Shown here one piece after another: positions 1-13,730 of a stretch of DNA of 64,000 bases. The first letter of the stretch is position 1. Every line of letters begins with the position of its first letter. Origin of the DNA: Drosophila miranda. Lineage: Eukaryota > Arthropoda > Insecta > Diptera > Drosophilidae. Made by a program: the position numbers and the translations under genes. Location: NCBI RefSeq assembly GCF_003369915.1, contig NC_046674.1, positions 19,843,657 to 19,907,656 of the forward strand, written 5' to 3'. Under the pieces are notes generated by a model. It did no database searches. It was given only the letters and a program-made list of their open reading frames with translations, and was not told the origin of the DNA.

Positions 1-1683
1 CACAAATTGCTGATTGCATTTAATAAAAATATAATGTTGCCGCAATCGAACGGCCATCGAGGGGTGGAGGGAGGAGGGAGGGGTAGAGCCACCACCGCGG
101 AAAAAGAAATGGCAAACGAATGCGAATGCGAATGCGAATGGGAATCGAAGTGGAATCAAATCGAGACCCAAAATGAAGGCGAAAAGCAAACGCAGAACGA
201 ATGACGACAATGCCAACTTAATTTCTGTCATAGAAAGCATGAAAAGGAGCAGCCAGAGTGGCAGTGGCACAGGCAGTGGCAGCGGCAGCATCAAATTGAC
301 ATATTGACAGGCAGACAAAGGTCCGTCCGAAAAATTTGGGGTGGCCACAGGAGGAGGCGGCCATGCCAGGCCGCACTGCAGTTTGATGGCGGCGTCAAAA
401 ATAAGCAAACATTGCGACAGCAATAAAATATCAAAACGAGGCACGAAGCAAGAGGCAGGCGGGGTAGGGGGGCAGGCAGGGGGGTGGGGTGGCAGGAATG
501 TTGTGGCTTAATTGGGGCAACAGCAGGCCATAGAAAAATCCAATCAAAACGCAATGAAAACACAGCAAAGGCGCAGAATACGGAGGACGAGTGCGAGTAT
601 TGTCCCAATCTCTCTCCCCTGCCCCTTCCCCTTCCCCTCTCCCTCCCCTCTCTGTATCAGAGTTTGCAGCTGTAGACCTCAATCGAGTGTGTTGATGTTA
701 TCCTGGCAAATAATCAAACAAACAGCCCAACAAGGACCTTGTCAAGTAGACATGTAAGCGATACAGAAGGAGATACATACCACAGCCACAACTCGTTGCA
801 TGCCACGCTGCAGTGGCAGTGGCTGCTGCAATCAGTGGAGCGGCACAGGACCCTGACCTAATCCAATTTGCGGCACAATGGACAAATCCTGTTTTTGTTT
901 TCGCTCAGGGCCCGCTCTGGTCGCACTGATAAAACCGAGAAAAGAAAACACGCACACAAACACGAAGGATATATATTTGATATCCTTCCACCGTAGGGCC
1001 AGGGGGGGGGGGCAGAGCTCCTCCACACAAACCATTAATCCTTAGAGCCCTTAAGCTATTAATAAAGACACACCACAGCCCCGCGGACTCCTCTGTTGCC
1101 ACTAATTTTATGGTTCACCCATCAAGGGGGAGGGGGCCCCCCCCCCGCACTACACCGCAGGCCAATCAAACTTCATGACCTGCCCACCCACTGGGGGGGG
1201 GGGGGGGCTGGTACTCGCATAAAAGCCACCAAATGTTTGTGTCTAAAAACAAATAAGACAAAGCACACATAAACCACGCCCCCGCCATACCATCGCAGCC
1301 CCCCAGATGATCAACAAAAGGGAAATTTGTTGCCGGCGTGTTATGTAAATTGCACACAGGCCTCAGAGGGGGGCGGTAGAGGGCTTCTACATTATGTAAA
1401 TAAAAGAAATAATAAGCTCTCGCAGATCCAAAGACAAAGGCCACCAACAAAATGTACAAGTTTATTATTTTCATGATGCGTTGATGATGTTTATATGTAC
1501 AAAAGGGGGGGGGGGGGGGGGGGGGGGGGCGCGGTGCCTCCTCCTTGGGGCTTCTCCTTGGGACGTGTGGGGCTGCCACTGCGCCTTCCTTTCGCCTGGA
1601 GAAAAGGGCACTGAATTTCGAACACTTACTCTTTGCTTTTTGAGTTGTAGATTTGCCTTTGGAGAAAGTATTTCATATTTCAG
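1..1683. other. Non-coding, repeat-rich DNA
   Basis: No gene can be supported here. The stretch holds short GAATGC repeats near 119-140, a pyrimidine tract (601-650), and several homopolymer runs, including G runs near 1002-1011 and 1193-1207 and a run of 25 G at 1505-1529. The open frames are short, overlap on both strands and are driven by low-complexity sequence. The final 60 bases look like intron sequence leading to a splice acceptor at 1681-1683. Confidence 0.6.
1505..1529. repeat. Poly-G run of 25 bases
   Basis: An uninterrupted run of 25 G. Other G or C runs of 10-21 bases occur at 1002-1011, 1193-1207, 2671-2684, 3109-3129 and 14532-14546. Long mononucleotide G runs are unusual in most genomes and are a local signature of this intergenic region. 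Run lengths in an assembly can be inaccurate. Confidence 0.9.
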
Positions 1684-2053
1684 TCTAGCAGCTGCCGGCA
1701 TTGGCAGTGGAGTGGGAGAATCGCCAGTGGACACCCAGAAGCTGATCAAGGAGGAGAAGCCCATCTCCCAGCGAAGATCTGCCGGCAGCCCTGAGCAGGA
1801 AGGACGTCAGCCCCAGTCCCAGAGCGCCGTCAGCCCCAGTCCCAGAGCGCCGTTTGCCTTTCCGATCGACCAGAGCCCGGACAGAGTGTGGCACAGGATG
1901 ATCAGGAACCACTCTGGCTGGCTGAGTGAGATAGCCGGCTGCGACCCGCACAGCACACCTCCTCCCTCCATCGATGGGCGGCTGGAGGGCTCCAACCCGC
2001 AGATGTCCGGCCCCCAAGCGAGGACACCCAAGCGCTCCGCAGTCCCTCGATAG
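1684..2053 (+). CDS. Putative terminal coding exon, unidentified protein
   Basis: A pyrimidine-containing tract ending in TTTCAG (1678-1683) is followed by a GC-rich frame open from 1685 to a TAG at 2051-2053, about 122 codons. The codon use looks like a real fly exon rather than the flanking repeats. The peptide is hydrophilic and rich in Pro, Ser and Arg. It contains a perfect 23-base tandem duplication near 1809-1854 that repeats a PQSQSAVS-like motif, then a stretch with Trp and His (DRVWHRMIRNHSGWLSE). I do not recognise a family. No upstream exon could be identified, so the protein start is unknown. The same frame continues open after the TAG to 2422. The exon could also be a remnant of a duplicated gene. 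Confidence 0.4.
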
Positions 2054-4795
2054 CACGAAGGTCCTCTTCACCGTTTACTGCTACTGCGATTCGAGGGACT
2101 GGTGGGGTTTGGAAAGTGCTTTCACTTGAATTTTGGCACTGAAGATGATGGAAATAAATTTACTTTGTATATAAAAGGAGAACTTGGGCAGGGAGCCTTT
2201 TCCACCGATGAAGTACTCGGCGCTATAGACGCTGTCGAGCCTGGAACCAAATATTTCATTCACAATCTGAGACGACTTGTAGCGCACACAACTATTCCGA
2301 AAATTCCAAATTTTACTAGTCGAAAAATCACACACAGGCGACAATATGAAATCCGTTCTTTGCTGCTTTCGCGCGTACCTCCATCCATCATGGCTGGCAT
2401 GGGCGTGCATTTTGTAATATAATTTGTTTTGCTTGATGGATCCTGGGCTACACTTTTATGATACTCGTACGCCCCCGGCATAATCAACATTATCCTCAGA
2501 GTCAAAGGAGCAGAGGAGCACAGGAGCAGGCCCAGGGGAGGGGGGTGGGGGGACTCCACGCAGAGAAAGCCCCGGTCGCATTATCATCTCATTGCACAGG
2601 ACTTAATCCTGCGGCAGGTTATTAAAGCGTAACGCGTTTCGGTCTTGTCCTTCGGCTCGAGCTCCTCCTTCCCCCCCCCCCCCCTTTTATTGTTCGCATT
2701 GAGGGAGCGAGGGTGGAGGGTTGAGGGTTTTCTGGCGACGAGGACGACGACGACGACGACGGTGCCGCCTTAATGCTAAATGATCCAATATCCTGTTTCC
2801 TGCATTTGTGTTCTGCAGCGTTAAAAGGTCCTTTGTGGCCTCGGCTCGCTATTATTTGCCTTGGCCAACTCCCCCTCCCCCACCCGCTCCCCCTGCCGCT
2901 CCTCGTCCTTTTTTTTTTGCCTCAATTATTTGCTCGGCAAAGAAGCGAAAGGCAGTAGAGAACCCGAAAAGGAACGACAAGTGGCGGACGGGAACATCAT
3001 TTTTGTATCTTTTCTTTGCGCACAGCAACTCAAATAACGGAATGTAAAGTTTTTAATTATGCAACTCCAACGGATCCAGCGATGACGTTGTCGCATTGTG
3101 CCCCAGTACCCCCCCCCCCCCCCCCCCCCGCTCCCCCCACCCGCCCCACGCTTCAGCCAGAAACTTAAAATACACATAATTAGCCATAGTACTAGTACTT
3201 TCTGGTAGTCGCAGTTTTAGGCACTGCCGCGCTCGGGCCCCGCTTTTTTGTGTATCTTTGGGATATCTTTTGGGCTTTGGGCTTTGGGCTTTCGGCTTAG
3301 TCCCTCGCTGGAGCAAACTAGGCCAGTTTCGTTGCCAAAAGTTTTCTGTTTAGTTTGGACTGACAAAGGCCTCGGCTAATTAAATGAAAATATTAATTGT
3401 GATCCAAATGAAAATGGGCCCCGTGGACCAAGGGCCGGATTGAAGGCAGTGCCGGGAAAGAGTCCGCCAGAGAGCTGTCCAAGGGAGCGTCTGAGGTGCA
3501 GTCCCTAGGATAAGACCTGGCAGAGTGTCCTCCTGGATCAGGAGGGAACCAGGAGATTCCTCTCTTTAGACGCAGGCAGGCGTCTCATCAATCAGCTTAT
3601 CATATCCAGTCTGGCGGAGAGAAGACAGTTTAAATGTCAATTAGAGGTAGGGCCAGAGCCGAACACAGATCGGCCGGATCATTAAATATAAATTATGAGG
3701 GTCTTGGCCAGTAACCAGTAGCCAGTGGGGGCCACTGGGGGCCTCTGGGGGCCTCTGGGGCCTGGGGAAATCAATCAGAATTATGTTAAGCAGTTACAGA
3801 AAACCTTTCCAGAGGTGGTTCTGCGCCCGGGTGTGGCCCTGGGAAAGCATTTTCAGCATCAAGGACGCAGACGACGCGACAAATCGTTGCCAATTCGAGC
3901 GTTCCACCAAAAATCCAAATCACAGCACACACAGAGGGGGAGTGGGGGGTGGTTCTGACGTTAATAAATGACCGGAAGGACATTGTATGGCATGCCATGG
4001 CGTGGCAATAAACAAACAAAAGAAGGACGAACCAACGGACGAGCCTGGAGCCTGGAACCTGGAACCTGTTCCTGGAGGTCGAGGTCCTGTTGCATTTCTG
4101 GCCAACCGGAAGTTTACTGCAGCGTCTCGCACCCTTTTCATTCTTGCTGGTGTTTGTTTGTTCCTCCCCCACACCCCCCACTCCCCCCTCCGTTCCGTCT
4201 CTGTTCATTCTCGTCTTTTATTGCCTTTTGCCGATGCAGAAATTTCATTTCTTTGGCGAATTTTTCACAGACTCTGCGCCCAAGTGCCGCAGCTGCCGTC
4301 CAGGATGTGGCAACCGATTCTGTTGGCAAAAATCAATCGCAGCTAGTCGGAAGTACTTGCGCACAAAAATCCTATGCAATGATTAATTGGCATCCTGGCT
4401 GTCGAAAGGAAATTGCCCTCTGGTCGAAGGGGGCAAAGAGGATTTCGTAGGACTTAAAGCTCCTGCAGGGAACATGGAGCATGTAGGCTACTCGAATATT
4501 GATAAAGGAAAATAATTCGACGTCGAATCGTTTCAAATATGCCAGTATTTGAGGCACTGCGGCGAACGGTGCCGGTGGTTGGGGCACGCCCGGCGCACAT
4601 CCTGTTAATGGCAACAAACTACGTAATAATAATTGTCAATTGCCAACACGTACGATGATTACACATGTTGCAAGGCGACCAGCTGGGCTGGGCTGGCTGG
4701 CTGGAGGAGCCATTTAATGTAATATGGGTAATATGTGAGACAGGCCCCTAAGTAGCCTTAAGGCAGGGGATAACACTGGCATTACAAAGCGACAC

Positions 4796-4870
4796 AGACA
4801 CCAGGCAGGACACCAGGCAGGCAGGCAGGACACCAGGCAGGGAGGACACCAGGCAGGGAGGACACCAGGC
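4796..4870. repeat. Minisatellite, about 13-17 bp units
   Basis: Imperfect direct copies of GGACACCAGGCAG(GGA), with internal slippage of the GGCA tetramer. Five or six copies can be seen. It lies in non-coding DNA. Confidence 0.8.
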
Positions 4871-7050
4871 AAAAGGAGTTTCCTGCTCCGGTAATCCCCA
4901 ATTAAATTTTATTCTAAAGCAATTTGCCAAAATAGTTTTCCTTTTTGGCCGAAAGATAAGCAAACAGAGATCCGAGAACAGTATCCCTGTGCCCTTTTCG
5001 ATTGTCATGGGCGCGCTGCTGTAAATAGTCTCGTAAACATGAGGATTAGCCCCTCGGAGTTTTGGCTTCTTTCTTTTCCACCGACACCGACACAGACACA
5101 AAGTCCTGGCCAAAAGTGTCACTCACTCGCAAGACAAATATTGCCTTTGGCCCGAAGGAAGCGGATGTGTCGCAAGATTTGCCAATGGCCAAAGGAGGGA
5201 CGGAAAAGGGACGGAGCAGAGCTGGACCAATCTTTATGTGTCATTCACAATTGTATGCATGACATTGATGGGCCACCACTCCCCCCTGCCACTGCCTCTC
5301 CCTGTCCCTCCCTTGCAACATATCCGATTGCACAGCTGCCTCGTCCAAGTAAATATGAAACAAATGTACGATTTCTGACTTTTGCCCGGAGGAGATCCCC
5401 CGGAGACATGGCTGCTGCTGCTGCTGCTGAAAAATTGTCATGAAATTGGCCAACAATGAGCAACGAATGCCCTGTCATCCGGCGGATTGCAAGGGAGCAG
5501 GTAGTCAATGGGTGTTGCATCCGGTAGGTAGCCGGATTGTGTCATGGCCTAATAAGCGTCGCTAATGTCTTGCGGAAGACTTTTGTGGTCCGAAGATGAC
5601 ACAGGAAGTTGGCTGAGACAAATTGTTGGGATTTATAGCCACCGTTGTACTCCTTTGAATGGGGTTTTCCCTGGCCGGACCCTGCAGTCGCTGCAGCCTC
5701 TAGACTAGAGCTAACCACGTTCTTAGGACCTTCTAGCCCCAGATCTGGGTTTTCTAAGGCCACAACTCATCAAAATCAGCGAAATTCTAACAATGAGAGA
5801 AAAAATCACGACCCAACGCCGAGGAGAACCCGTCTGGGAGCCGCATTTTGCTTTAATTAAGAGAAGATCCATCAAAGACAATGTCTCAAGATGATGATGA
5901 GTGGACGACAGGTAAGCGGGTAGTCCCTGGGCCTACCTTTAAGGATAAGACACGCCTCGAAATCCAAACTTGAAGTCCGTTATTAAAAAAAAAAAGGTAT
6001 TGAGAACCTGTTTCAATGGCCGTCAAGAGCACACGCAAGCGATTATAGAAATTATGGGGTCCCAGGTCCCAGGACAATGCGTGAAGGTATTTCCTTCAGT
6101 GCCAGTCCCAGTCCCAGATCCTTATCAATTTGTTCAGCCTTGACGTTTGCAGGTGCAGGTTTTGGGAAAGTGTTTTTCCTCTCAGTGCCGCCCAAGATTA
6201 TATACAATTAAAATTGCCAAAATAGTTGGCTATTTCGCTCCCCACTGATCCACTGATAGACAGTGGCCAGTGGCTGGCCAATTGCCAATTGCTTCGGTTG
6301 AAACGTGGCCTGGCCCAGAGTCCAAGACAGCCACCATTCGGCTGATAACGGCATGAATAATGTGTCGATGCATTGCTGCATTTGTTGGAGCCATTGGAGC
6401 CGGGCCAAGACCATATGCGGGTCATTGGCACAGACCCGAGTGCCTGGGTGCCCGTGCCCGGGTCTGGTCTTTGTTTTGGGTTGCTTTGCTTTTAATTAAA
6501 AGAAACTTCAGTTTAGATAAGCCCCACTAGATAGGCCAAGCGATTGACATTTATCGACAGTCGGTCGGTCGTCGGTCGTCGGTCGTTGGGGAATATTTAA
6601 TAAACTTTATCATTGAATTACGGCCCTGATTCGAACCGAAAAACCTTAATTTCCACCGGCAAAAGACATTCATAATGTGATTGTTGATAGCAGCAAACAG
6701 GTTGTTCTAGACATGGGATGGCCGGGAAGACCAGTGAAAACCGTGTGCCACAAAGAAAGTTTCCGAGACACGTGAGGGGTGTGGGGGAAATAGCCTGATC
6801 GGTAGTCCAAGAGATCATTGTTCTAGCCATCCTCTGGAACCCTCCTTTCACCTGCCTGTGGTGGTGGTGGTGGGGGGTAAGTGCAATTAAACTAATTGAA
6901 TGCCTGGCATTTGAAATTCAAATCACAAGAAACATCTTTCGGCAATCATTTTGTGATGGATGATGATACCCGAACGGCTGCAATGTCAAAGGATATCCAT
7001 CCATCCATCCAAGAGGGCCGAGCCATGCCCACAAAAAACAAATATCGGCC

Positions 7051-7092
7051 TGTCTGTGTCTGAGTCTGAGTCTGAGTCTGAGTCTGTGTCTG
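7051..7092. repeat. Hexamer microsatellite (GAGTCT)n
   Basis: Tandem TCTGAG hexamers flanked by TCTGTG variants. On both strands the run creates Ser/Glu or Asp/Ser-rich shadow frames, which I do not consider genes. Confidence 0.85.
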
Positions 7093-8234
7093 GGTACCCG
7101 AAAAGAAGAGAAGAAAGCCAGGCAAAGGCAAAGAACAAACGAGGAAATCCAGGTGCATTTACAAATTTGACGCCGCTGGCTTTTTCTGTAAAACCCAAAA
7201 CGAGTGAGGGCCAAAACACACACCGAGACCGAGAGTGAGAGAGAGATGCAGAGGGCCAGATAAATGCCACGATGATGATGTTGGTCGGTCGACCACGAAT
7301 GCGGTTCCAGCAGAATGCACCTTGCCGACCAGAGGCCCAGAACCAGTTCGAAGCCAGGCCCCGAAAACCCGGCTAATGATTTCAAATGCTAATCGAAGGA
7401 GACACCAAACCGGGTCTGGGCACGCGTTTTTGTACCTGCTGCTCCATCAGAAGGGCTGCCCCGTTCGATTCCTTCGAAAGGGATGCAGGTGGAAAGTGAT
7501 TTTTCGAAGCGTCTTCTTTGTTTGTCGAAGGCGTGTGTGAACCACTGATGGGCCTGCTCTCAGGAAACTCTTGGAAACTTCTTCCTTTGATCGCTAATTG
7601 TCAGGATCGCTCAACGAACTGAAGTTCGCATTTCAATTGCAGCTTTCTTTGGCCATTTCGAATGGCATTTGTGTGAATTTATGCATAAAATATGAATATG
7701 TCTAGGCGAAAAGTTTATTGAAAACGTGTCTCCATTACCCTGCCCCACTCCACTCCACTCCCCCGCCCCCCCTCTTGGCCCGTCTTTGCATGCGTTATAA
7801 ATCACGCAAAAGTTTCCCAAAAAGAGCCAACTTTACTTTACGCAGCCCCAGCAGAAGCCCCAGCAGAAGTTTTATGTCATCAAGTTTGGCAGGCACTGCC
7901 TCCCCCCCCCACACATCCTTCCCCGCCCCCCTACTTTCACAGTGTGGCAGGGGGTGGGGGGGATCATAGTTCAATGAGCAAATTGCACGTTGATTTGTTA
8001 GACTTGAATGCAGGCGACGACTTGCCCCCCGGAACTCTGATATTTGCCCTCTTCCTCGTGGGTTCTCCTCGGACCCGGTGGCTGCCTTTGTGCCTTGTGA
8101 TTAATGAGCTAAGACCGCCGAAAAAGAATAAAGTTTACCTTGAGTCGGGGCAGAAACTTTTAACTTTTCCTTCAGGACTTTCCTTTTTTTGCGCCCCCCC
8201 GCTGAAAGTTATTAAAATCAACGAACCGTTGTCG

Positions 8235-8271
8235 GATAGGGTAGGGTAGGGTAGGGTAGGGTAGGATAGGG
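8235..8271. repeat. Pentamer microsatellite (GGGTA)n
   Basis: Six to seven tandem GGGTA pentamers with one GGATA variant. The unit resembles simple telomeric repeats of other insects and plants, but Drosophila telomeres are not built from such repeats. This is probably ordinary slippage. Confidence 0.85.
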
Positions 8272-9436
8272 TCCTTCGTCGTATAATTAAGCTCTCCTCG
8301 CAAGAAGTTCAATACGAAATCAAAGTTAATCGGCCTCGTCTGCATTTGACTCGGTTTAAAACCAAAAAAAAAAAGAAGGTTGGATGGTTGCGTGACAAAT
8401 GTCATTTGACTTTGAGTTGCCTCGAAATGCCACCAAGTGGAGTCGAAACTTTGGTTTTCGGTGCAGGGGTATAATTTACCAGCACGCACCCCCTCCCCCA
8501 ACCCCTCCCCCGCCTCTGTCCCGCTCTCATAATCGTCGGTGAGACAATTGTTGGTAATTACGGGTTATTCACAAAACAAGAAGAAACAAAATCAAAATCA
8601 AATAGCATTTCATGGCATTTAAATGTAATTGGAGTTTGATGCGACCCCCAGCAGAAACAGTGATTAGCTAGTAGACTCTCAGAGCATAGGGCAGACCATG
8701 GCAGGATGGGTCCTGGAATAAGGCAAGGTCATGGCTAAGAAGCCGATTGGGTGGTAGAGAGACTTAGAGACATGTGTTCTTAGTCCCAGGAAGGGTTGGG
8801 CCAGGGATTCAGTGATTCAGTGATATGCAAAGACTGCACTGGATCCCAGGCGGATGCCACGCAGCCTTCCTCCTGCCTGACCGGCCAAAGGGCGCTGCTG
8901 CATGACGCGTACTTGCTGTATTCGGGGAAAATGAGAGCTAAACCGAACTAAAGTGACAAATACTTATACCAATGAGGAGAACGGCATGTAAGTATGACTA
9001 ATTCTAGATGAGGAATGGAATAAGAGGTAGATATAATACGGTAGAGATAGCTATTCAATCTACAAAGCGAAAGAATCTCATAGAAATCGTAACCAGTCTG
9101 AATTTACCCAGAAATACCTTTGATACTGAAACTTTTCAGATCTCTCCCCCAAAGATCTTGAGTACTTCCAAGAAAACCCCATGATTGCTGCTCTCTAAGC
9201 ATACGATCTTCCTTGGAACTCAGCTTTCTTTCAATTTAGTGCCGATGGGCTTACAGTTTGTCTCCCATTCCCTGCTGATCTAACAAATCAAAGGGAATCA
9301 ATGGAAATCGAATGAAACCCTAGCTGCAGCACAAATATTTAGACCACAAGAAAGAGATCTTTTATGTTTCATGGCTCTTATCGTTTGCCCAAAAGCCGGA
9401 AATTGTAGAGTGCACGAATAATTTATGCGATTTGAT

Positions 9437-9466
9437 ACGAGAGACGAGAGACGAGAGACGAGAGAC
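9437..9466. repeat. Heptamer microsatellite (ACGAGAG)n
   Basis: About four tandem copies of ACGAGAG on the plus strand in otherwise unremarkable AT-rich DNA. Confidence 0.85.
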
Positions 9467-11483
9467 CGAGTGGTGCCCGATGGCCTCGCCTGCTTAGCAT
9501 TTAAATGGTGGTCACATTTCCGTCCTCAAAGGTCTTCGTGGGGCCCCCGCCACGGGGACAGAGTGATTGAAATAGTCTTGAAATAGGAGGTACACAATCT
9601 TCGAGTGCGATTCGAAGAGTGCCAAAGAGTTGGACTTATTAACATTTAATTCGAAATCAAAGTACGAGTAGCTCCGGCCGGGCAGGCCACTGGCCGGGCA
9701 CTGGCACGGCCCCAAGTCAAACTCATTACGAATGCATGTGCATTGTGTCCTGGTCCTGGTCTTGGTCTGGCCTTTGTCGGCAAAGCGGAAGGTGACAGAA
9801 GTTGGCAGGTGACCAGGTAGTAGCCAGGGTCCCCAAAGACATTCATTCATTAGCATTTCCAATGGGTTCGGCTACGGCTTCGGCAACGGGACACTACTCT
9901 CTGGCACTCTCTAATGAAATTTAAACAGCTCTGAGCCGGGATCAACTCTTTCTCTTGCCTTTCGCCTGCCCCGGGGTTCAATAGGTCGTCAGATTGTCTG
10001 GGGTTTGGCTTTCGACGGTGCCCCGCTGGCAGAATTCGTCGTTTTATGGTCTTATGCAAATGCCGCCAGAGTACGGCCGAACAAAGGAATTATTTAATTT
10101 ACACTCCCCCCCCAAAAGGGTAAGGAACAGGGCTGGGGATCGCCTGGGTTGTGCTGGGGATTGTGCCCCTTCTCAGACACTTTACTCGATTCGCATTATA
10201 ATTTACACGCATGTTAGGCGCTCGTCTTTTGATGGCATTTCTTGTGGTTTTTACATAAATATCATTCCCTTTTTTTTTGTCGTTTGGGGAACTCCTTTGT
10301 CTGGGTCTCACAAAAGGGGGGATTGTTGGGGATTTGTTGTTTGTGCCGTGATAGAAAAGTTGTGAAAAATTGTTATTGATTGGAGGCGACGCTGGGCGAT
10401 CTTTATGATCTTTTGGGAAGCTTAAGAAACTAACACCTTCTGTGGCAAGGGAGGGGACTTCGTTTTAATGGATCTCTCGCCCAACACAAAAGTTGGCTTA
10501 AATGAGCTGCGAGACCGGTGGACCTACGGCTATCATCAGCTGCCTGATGTCGTCCTGTGACACATCAAAATAATCCTCGACAGCTTAATTATGTACGCTC
10601 CTGCATCGCCCTGTCTGCGGGAACAATAACCCAAGAGAAAACACATCCTTTCTTTCATTGTATGGCCACAGTCCGTGTGTGTGTGTGCTCCGAACCCAAC
10701 GGAATGAAAGGATTTATGCGCAAAATGCCACCCGCTAGTGCCCGGAATATAGCCCAAAAAAAAAAAAACCCCCCGTCGGAGGTTGGTCGTTGGATATTAT
10801 GAATTTTCACAACGCTCGGCTGAGTGGCTTAAACGTCCTGGTAATTATTTGCCAGCAGCACAATGAGGACACACATGGACGGGGAAGGGGCGGGGTCTGG
10901 GCAGCGGGAAAAAAAATGCCTTAAATGACAACAATTTTCACTGGCGGCCACAACTTTTAATGAGAAAAATTACCGCGTGAAGAACGAGCTGTGGTTTCTG
11001 CGGCACAACGAGACACAAAAATGCAAATAATTCTTATCATTCGGGACTGTCAAATATCACACCCGAGCAGAGGAGCAAAAGAGCCGCAGTGCCGCAGGCG
11101 ATTGGCCTAACACCTCTCGCCGCGCATCCTCTTATCAACCGGGGGGTGATAAAAACAAATTGCCGGGATCTCAGGACCAACAGCATCGCAGGAGGTGTCT
11201 CTTATCACCAACCAAATACGAGGACTGTCTGCATACATCTGGCTCTGGGTCTTGGGCTGGGGCTGGGGCTGGGTTTTTGGGCTGGGTTCTTGGATTCGTG
11301 GGTGTTTGGTGCGTAGGTGTTGGACAAATGTTTGACGAAGATTTACAGAGACGGAGCGGAAGTTTTCTTTCTCCTTCCTGCTGCCTGCTGCCTGCTGCCG
11401 GGCTGGCGGCGTGTCTTAAGTGTTCTTCCAGCTAATCCCAAGTGTGATAATTTTCTGTGTGTGACATTGACATTGTGCGCACA

Positions 11484-11509
11484 GTGTGTGTGTGTGTGTG
11501 TGTGTGTGT
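11484..11509. repeat. (GT)n dinucleotide repeat
   Basis: Thirteen GT units. Similar GT/CA arrays occur at 13011-13028, 13880-13910, 23270-23294, 28551-28580 and 63542-63564, as expected for a Drosophila genome. Confidence 0.9.
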
Positions 11510-13730
11510 CTGGAGATAAGTTTCGGGTAACATATGTTGCCAATGATTACACCGAGTCTGAGGCTGAGTCTGAGGCTGATGGATGTCGAAGGGAAGCCCC
11601 CAGAGCCCTAGTGGTTACCGCATCTAATGGCGGGGAGGGTGTGGGCCAAAGTTTTGAAACCTGCCTGGAATGAACTATGACTGGAGTCTGCATTACCATC
11701 CGCATTAATCTGTTGCCAATGTCAAAGGCAATCTGCATCGAGCTAAAAAGACGTTAATAATCGAAAGACATCCCATTCGTTAGGGGCTGGATCGATGGCG
11801 GCGTTATCACCTTTTAGGGACAAACACAACCCAGGAGGTCCTGCAGGACTCGTTAAAATATCATTCGTTTGCCCTTTCATTAGCAAAGCTGTGATAATTT
11901 TTACCCAGAAGACGCCGAAGAAAGAGTAAGAGAGAGGCAGAGCGTCGGCGAATGGAACTGATCTCATCTGATCTGGTTTAAATATTACAGTGGCTGCTGG
12001 CGGCAGTTCAAAAGGATCCGCCGGCCAGAGATAGAGACAGAGAGAGAGAGAGAGAGAAAGAGGGGCGCTGCCCTACAACACATTTTGATTAAGCATGAAG
12101 TCGTGTCGGTCCTAGGTCTATGGGTCTCTCGCTCCCTTTTGTTTTTTTCCGCATTAAAATTCTTAATTTATTTCAGTCAGAGCATCGGTTGAACTTGAGC
12201 AAACAGTGTGCTCAAGTGCAGGGCCGCATTAGGCACAGTCATTCCCATCCCATCCCATCCCATCCAGCCCCGAAACCATTCCCCGAATCATGCTCTCCAA
12301 CTCGGAGATCATTCTCTATGGTTCTGGATATCTGGGATATCTGCGATATCTGGGTGTGAAGTGCGGCACATTTTCCGTTCAAAGGTGTGGGCCCGATGCG
12401 TGAAGTGGGCGTGCCGGCGCCCTCTCTGCCACACGGAGGAACACAGAGGAACACGAAGGAACACTTGTGATTGTGCAATAAAAATGCGGCAAGGGCATTG
12501 CAAATCGTTCGCCCGCCACAGCTGTGGCCCATTCGATTCGCTTTTCATTTTCGATTATTTATTTATGTTTCCTTGGGAAGTTCTTTGGGAAGGTGCCAAG
12601 TCATCCGGCGATCGCTCAATTTGCCAAGCATCTGACGCCAGATGGCGCCCGGGCTAATGCCTAACAAGACAATAACAGATTTCTTGTAAATGATGCCCTC
12701 GTAAAAATGAGATGCGGGGCGAGAGTCGCCCCCATATCGAAAGCATTTCCCCCCGAATTCTAAGGAAATCTTTCCGATTTAATTAAAATTCCTGTAACCC
12801 TGGGGGATCTGTGGGGGGGGGGTGTGGGGTGTGGCTTGTCAAAGGAAAACCTGGCTTGAATGCCACAGCCACAGCCATAGCCATGAAAAGCCCAGACAAA
12901 TGTTTGCCCAAGCCCGTGCTCGAGATGACGGAAGACGGAAGGCAAACTGAATGCCAATGACAAATTTATGTATAAACTTTAGCGCTAAAGTGCCACTAAC
13001 TAACCTCTTCACACACACACACACACACCCGCACACTCGCACACACAGGAAGGACCCGTGCATTCCCTTGAGAAGAGATGAGTGCAATGGCACGGCGCCT
13101 CGATGTGGACTTTATGAATGGGGCAGCAGGCGAGGCTCTGAATAGATGCACCTCGGGCAGGGACCCACAATGAGCACTCCCCACGTTGATTACTATTAAA
13201 AGAGCGCGGCCTTATGAAAGGGGCCTCTAGTCCTAAGGGGTGGGAGGAGGGGGATGGGGGATGGGTGATGGAGGGGGCTCTGTGAGTGGGTGAAAAGCTT
13301 CTGACAATGTCAATGTGCCTCCGCTGCGCAGCTTTTAATGATTTATTTGAGAAAATTTACACGTGAGCGCCGGGGACAAGGAGGAGGGGGTGAAGGAGGG
13401 GGAGGGGGAGGGGTAGGGGGAGGTGAAAACAAACACTAGCACAGACGCGGGCAAACAGAAGATGAATGGAAATGAAACCCGCATGAGGCACACATGGTAG
13501 GGGCAACATATGCCAGGCAGGCAGGGAGGAGGAGGAGGGTGTGGGGTTGGGTGTGGGGTTGGGTGTGGGGCTGGGTGTGGGACTGGCATCCTGCTGAATT
13601 AAGTTGCCAGACCATGAAATGCTTTGGCACGTACGTAGCGCCAATTTCGCGAAGCTTTTTGCATAAACAAAAGGTATCCCTGGTGCGGGGGGGTGTCTAA
13701 GGGGGAGTTGCCCTTGCTATCTACCCTTCT

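Noticed and set aside
1481-1683. 5' extension of the 1684 exon frame beginning at 1481
   Set aside because: It starts next to a 25-base G run and encodes poly-glycine. A splice acceptor at 1681-1683 better explains where coding begins.
2041-2099. Inverted repeat AGTCCCTCGA / TCGAGGGACT flanking the TAG of the 1684 exon
   Set aside because: A perfect 10-base palindromic pair with a loop of about 40 bases. It is too short and isolated to call a transposon end or structure, though it could matter for readthrough.
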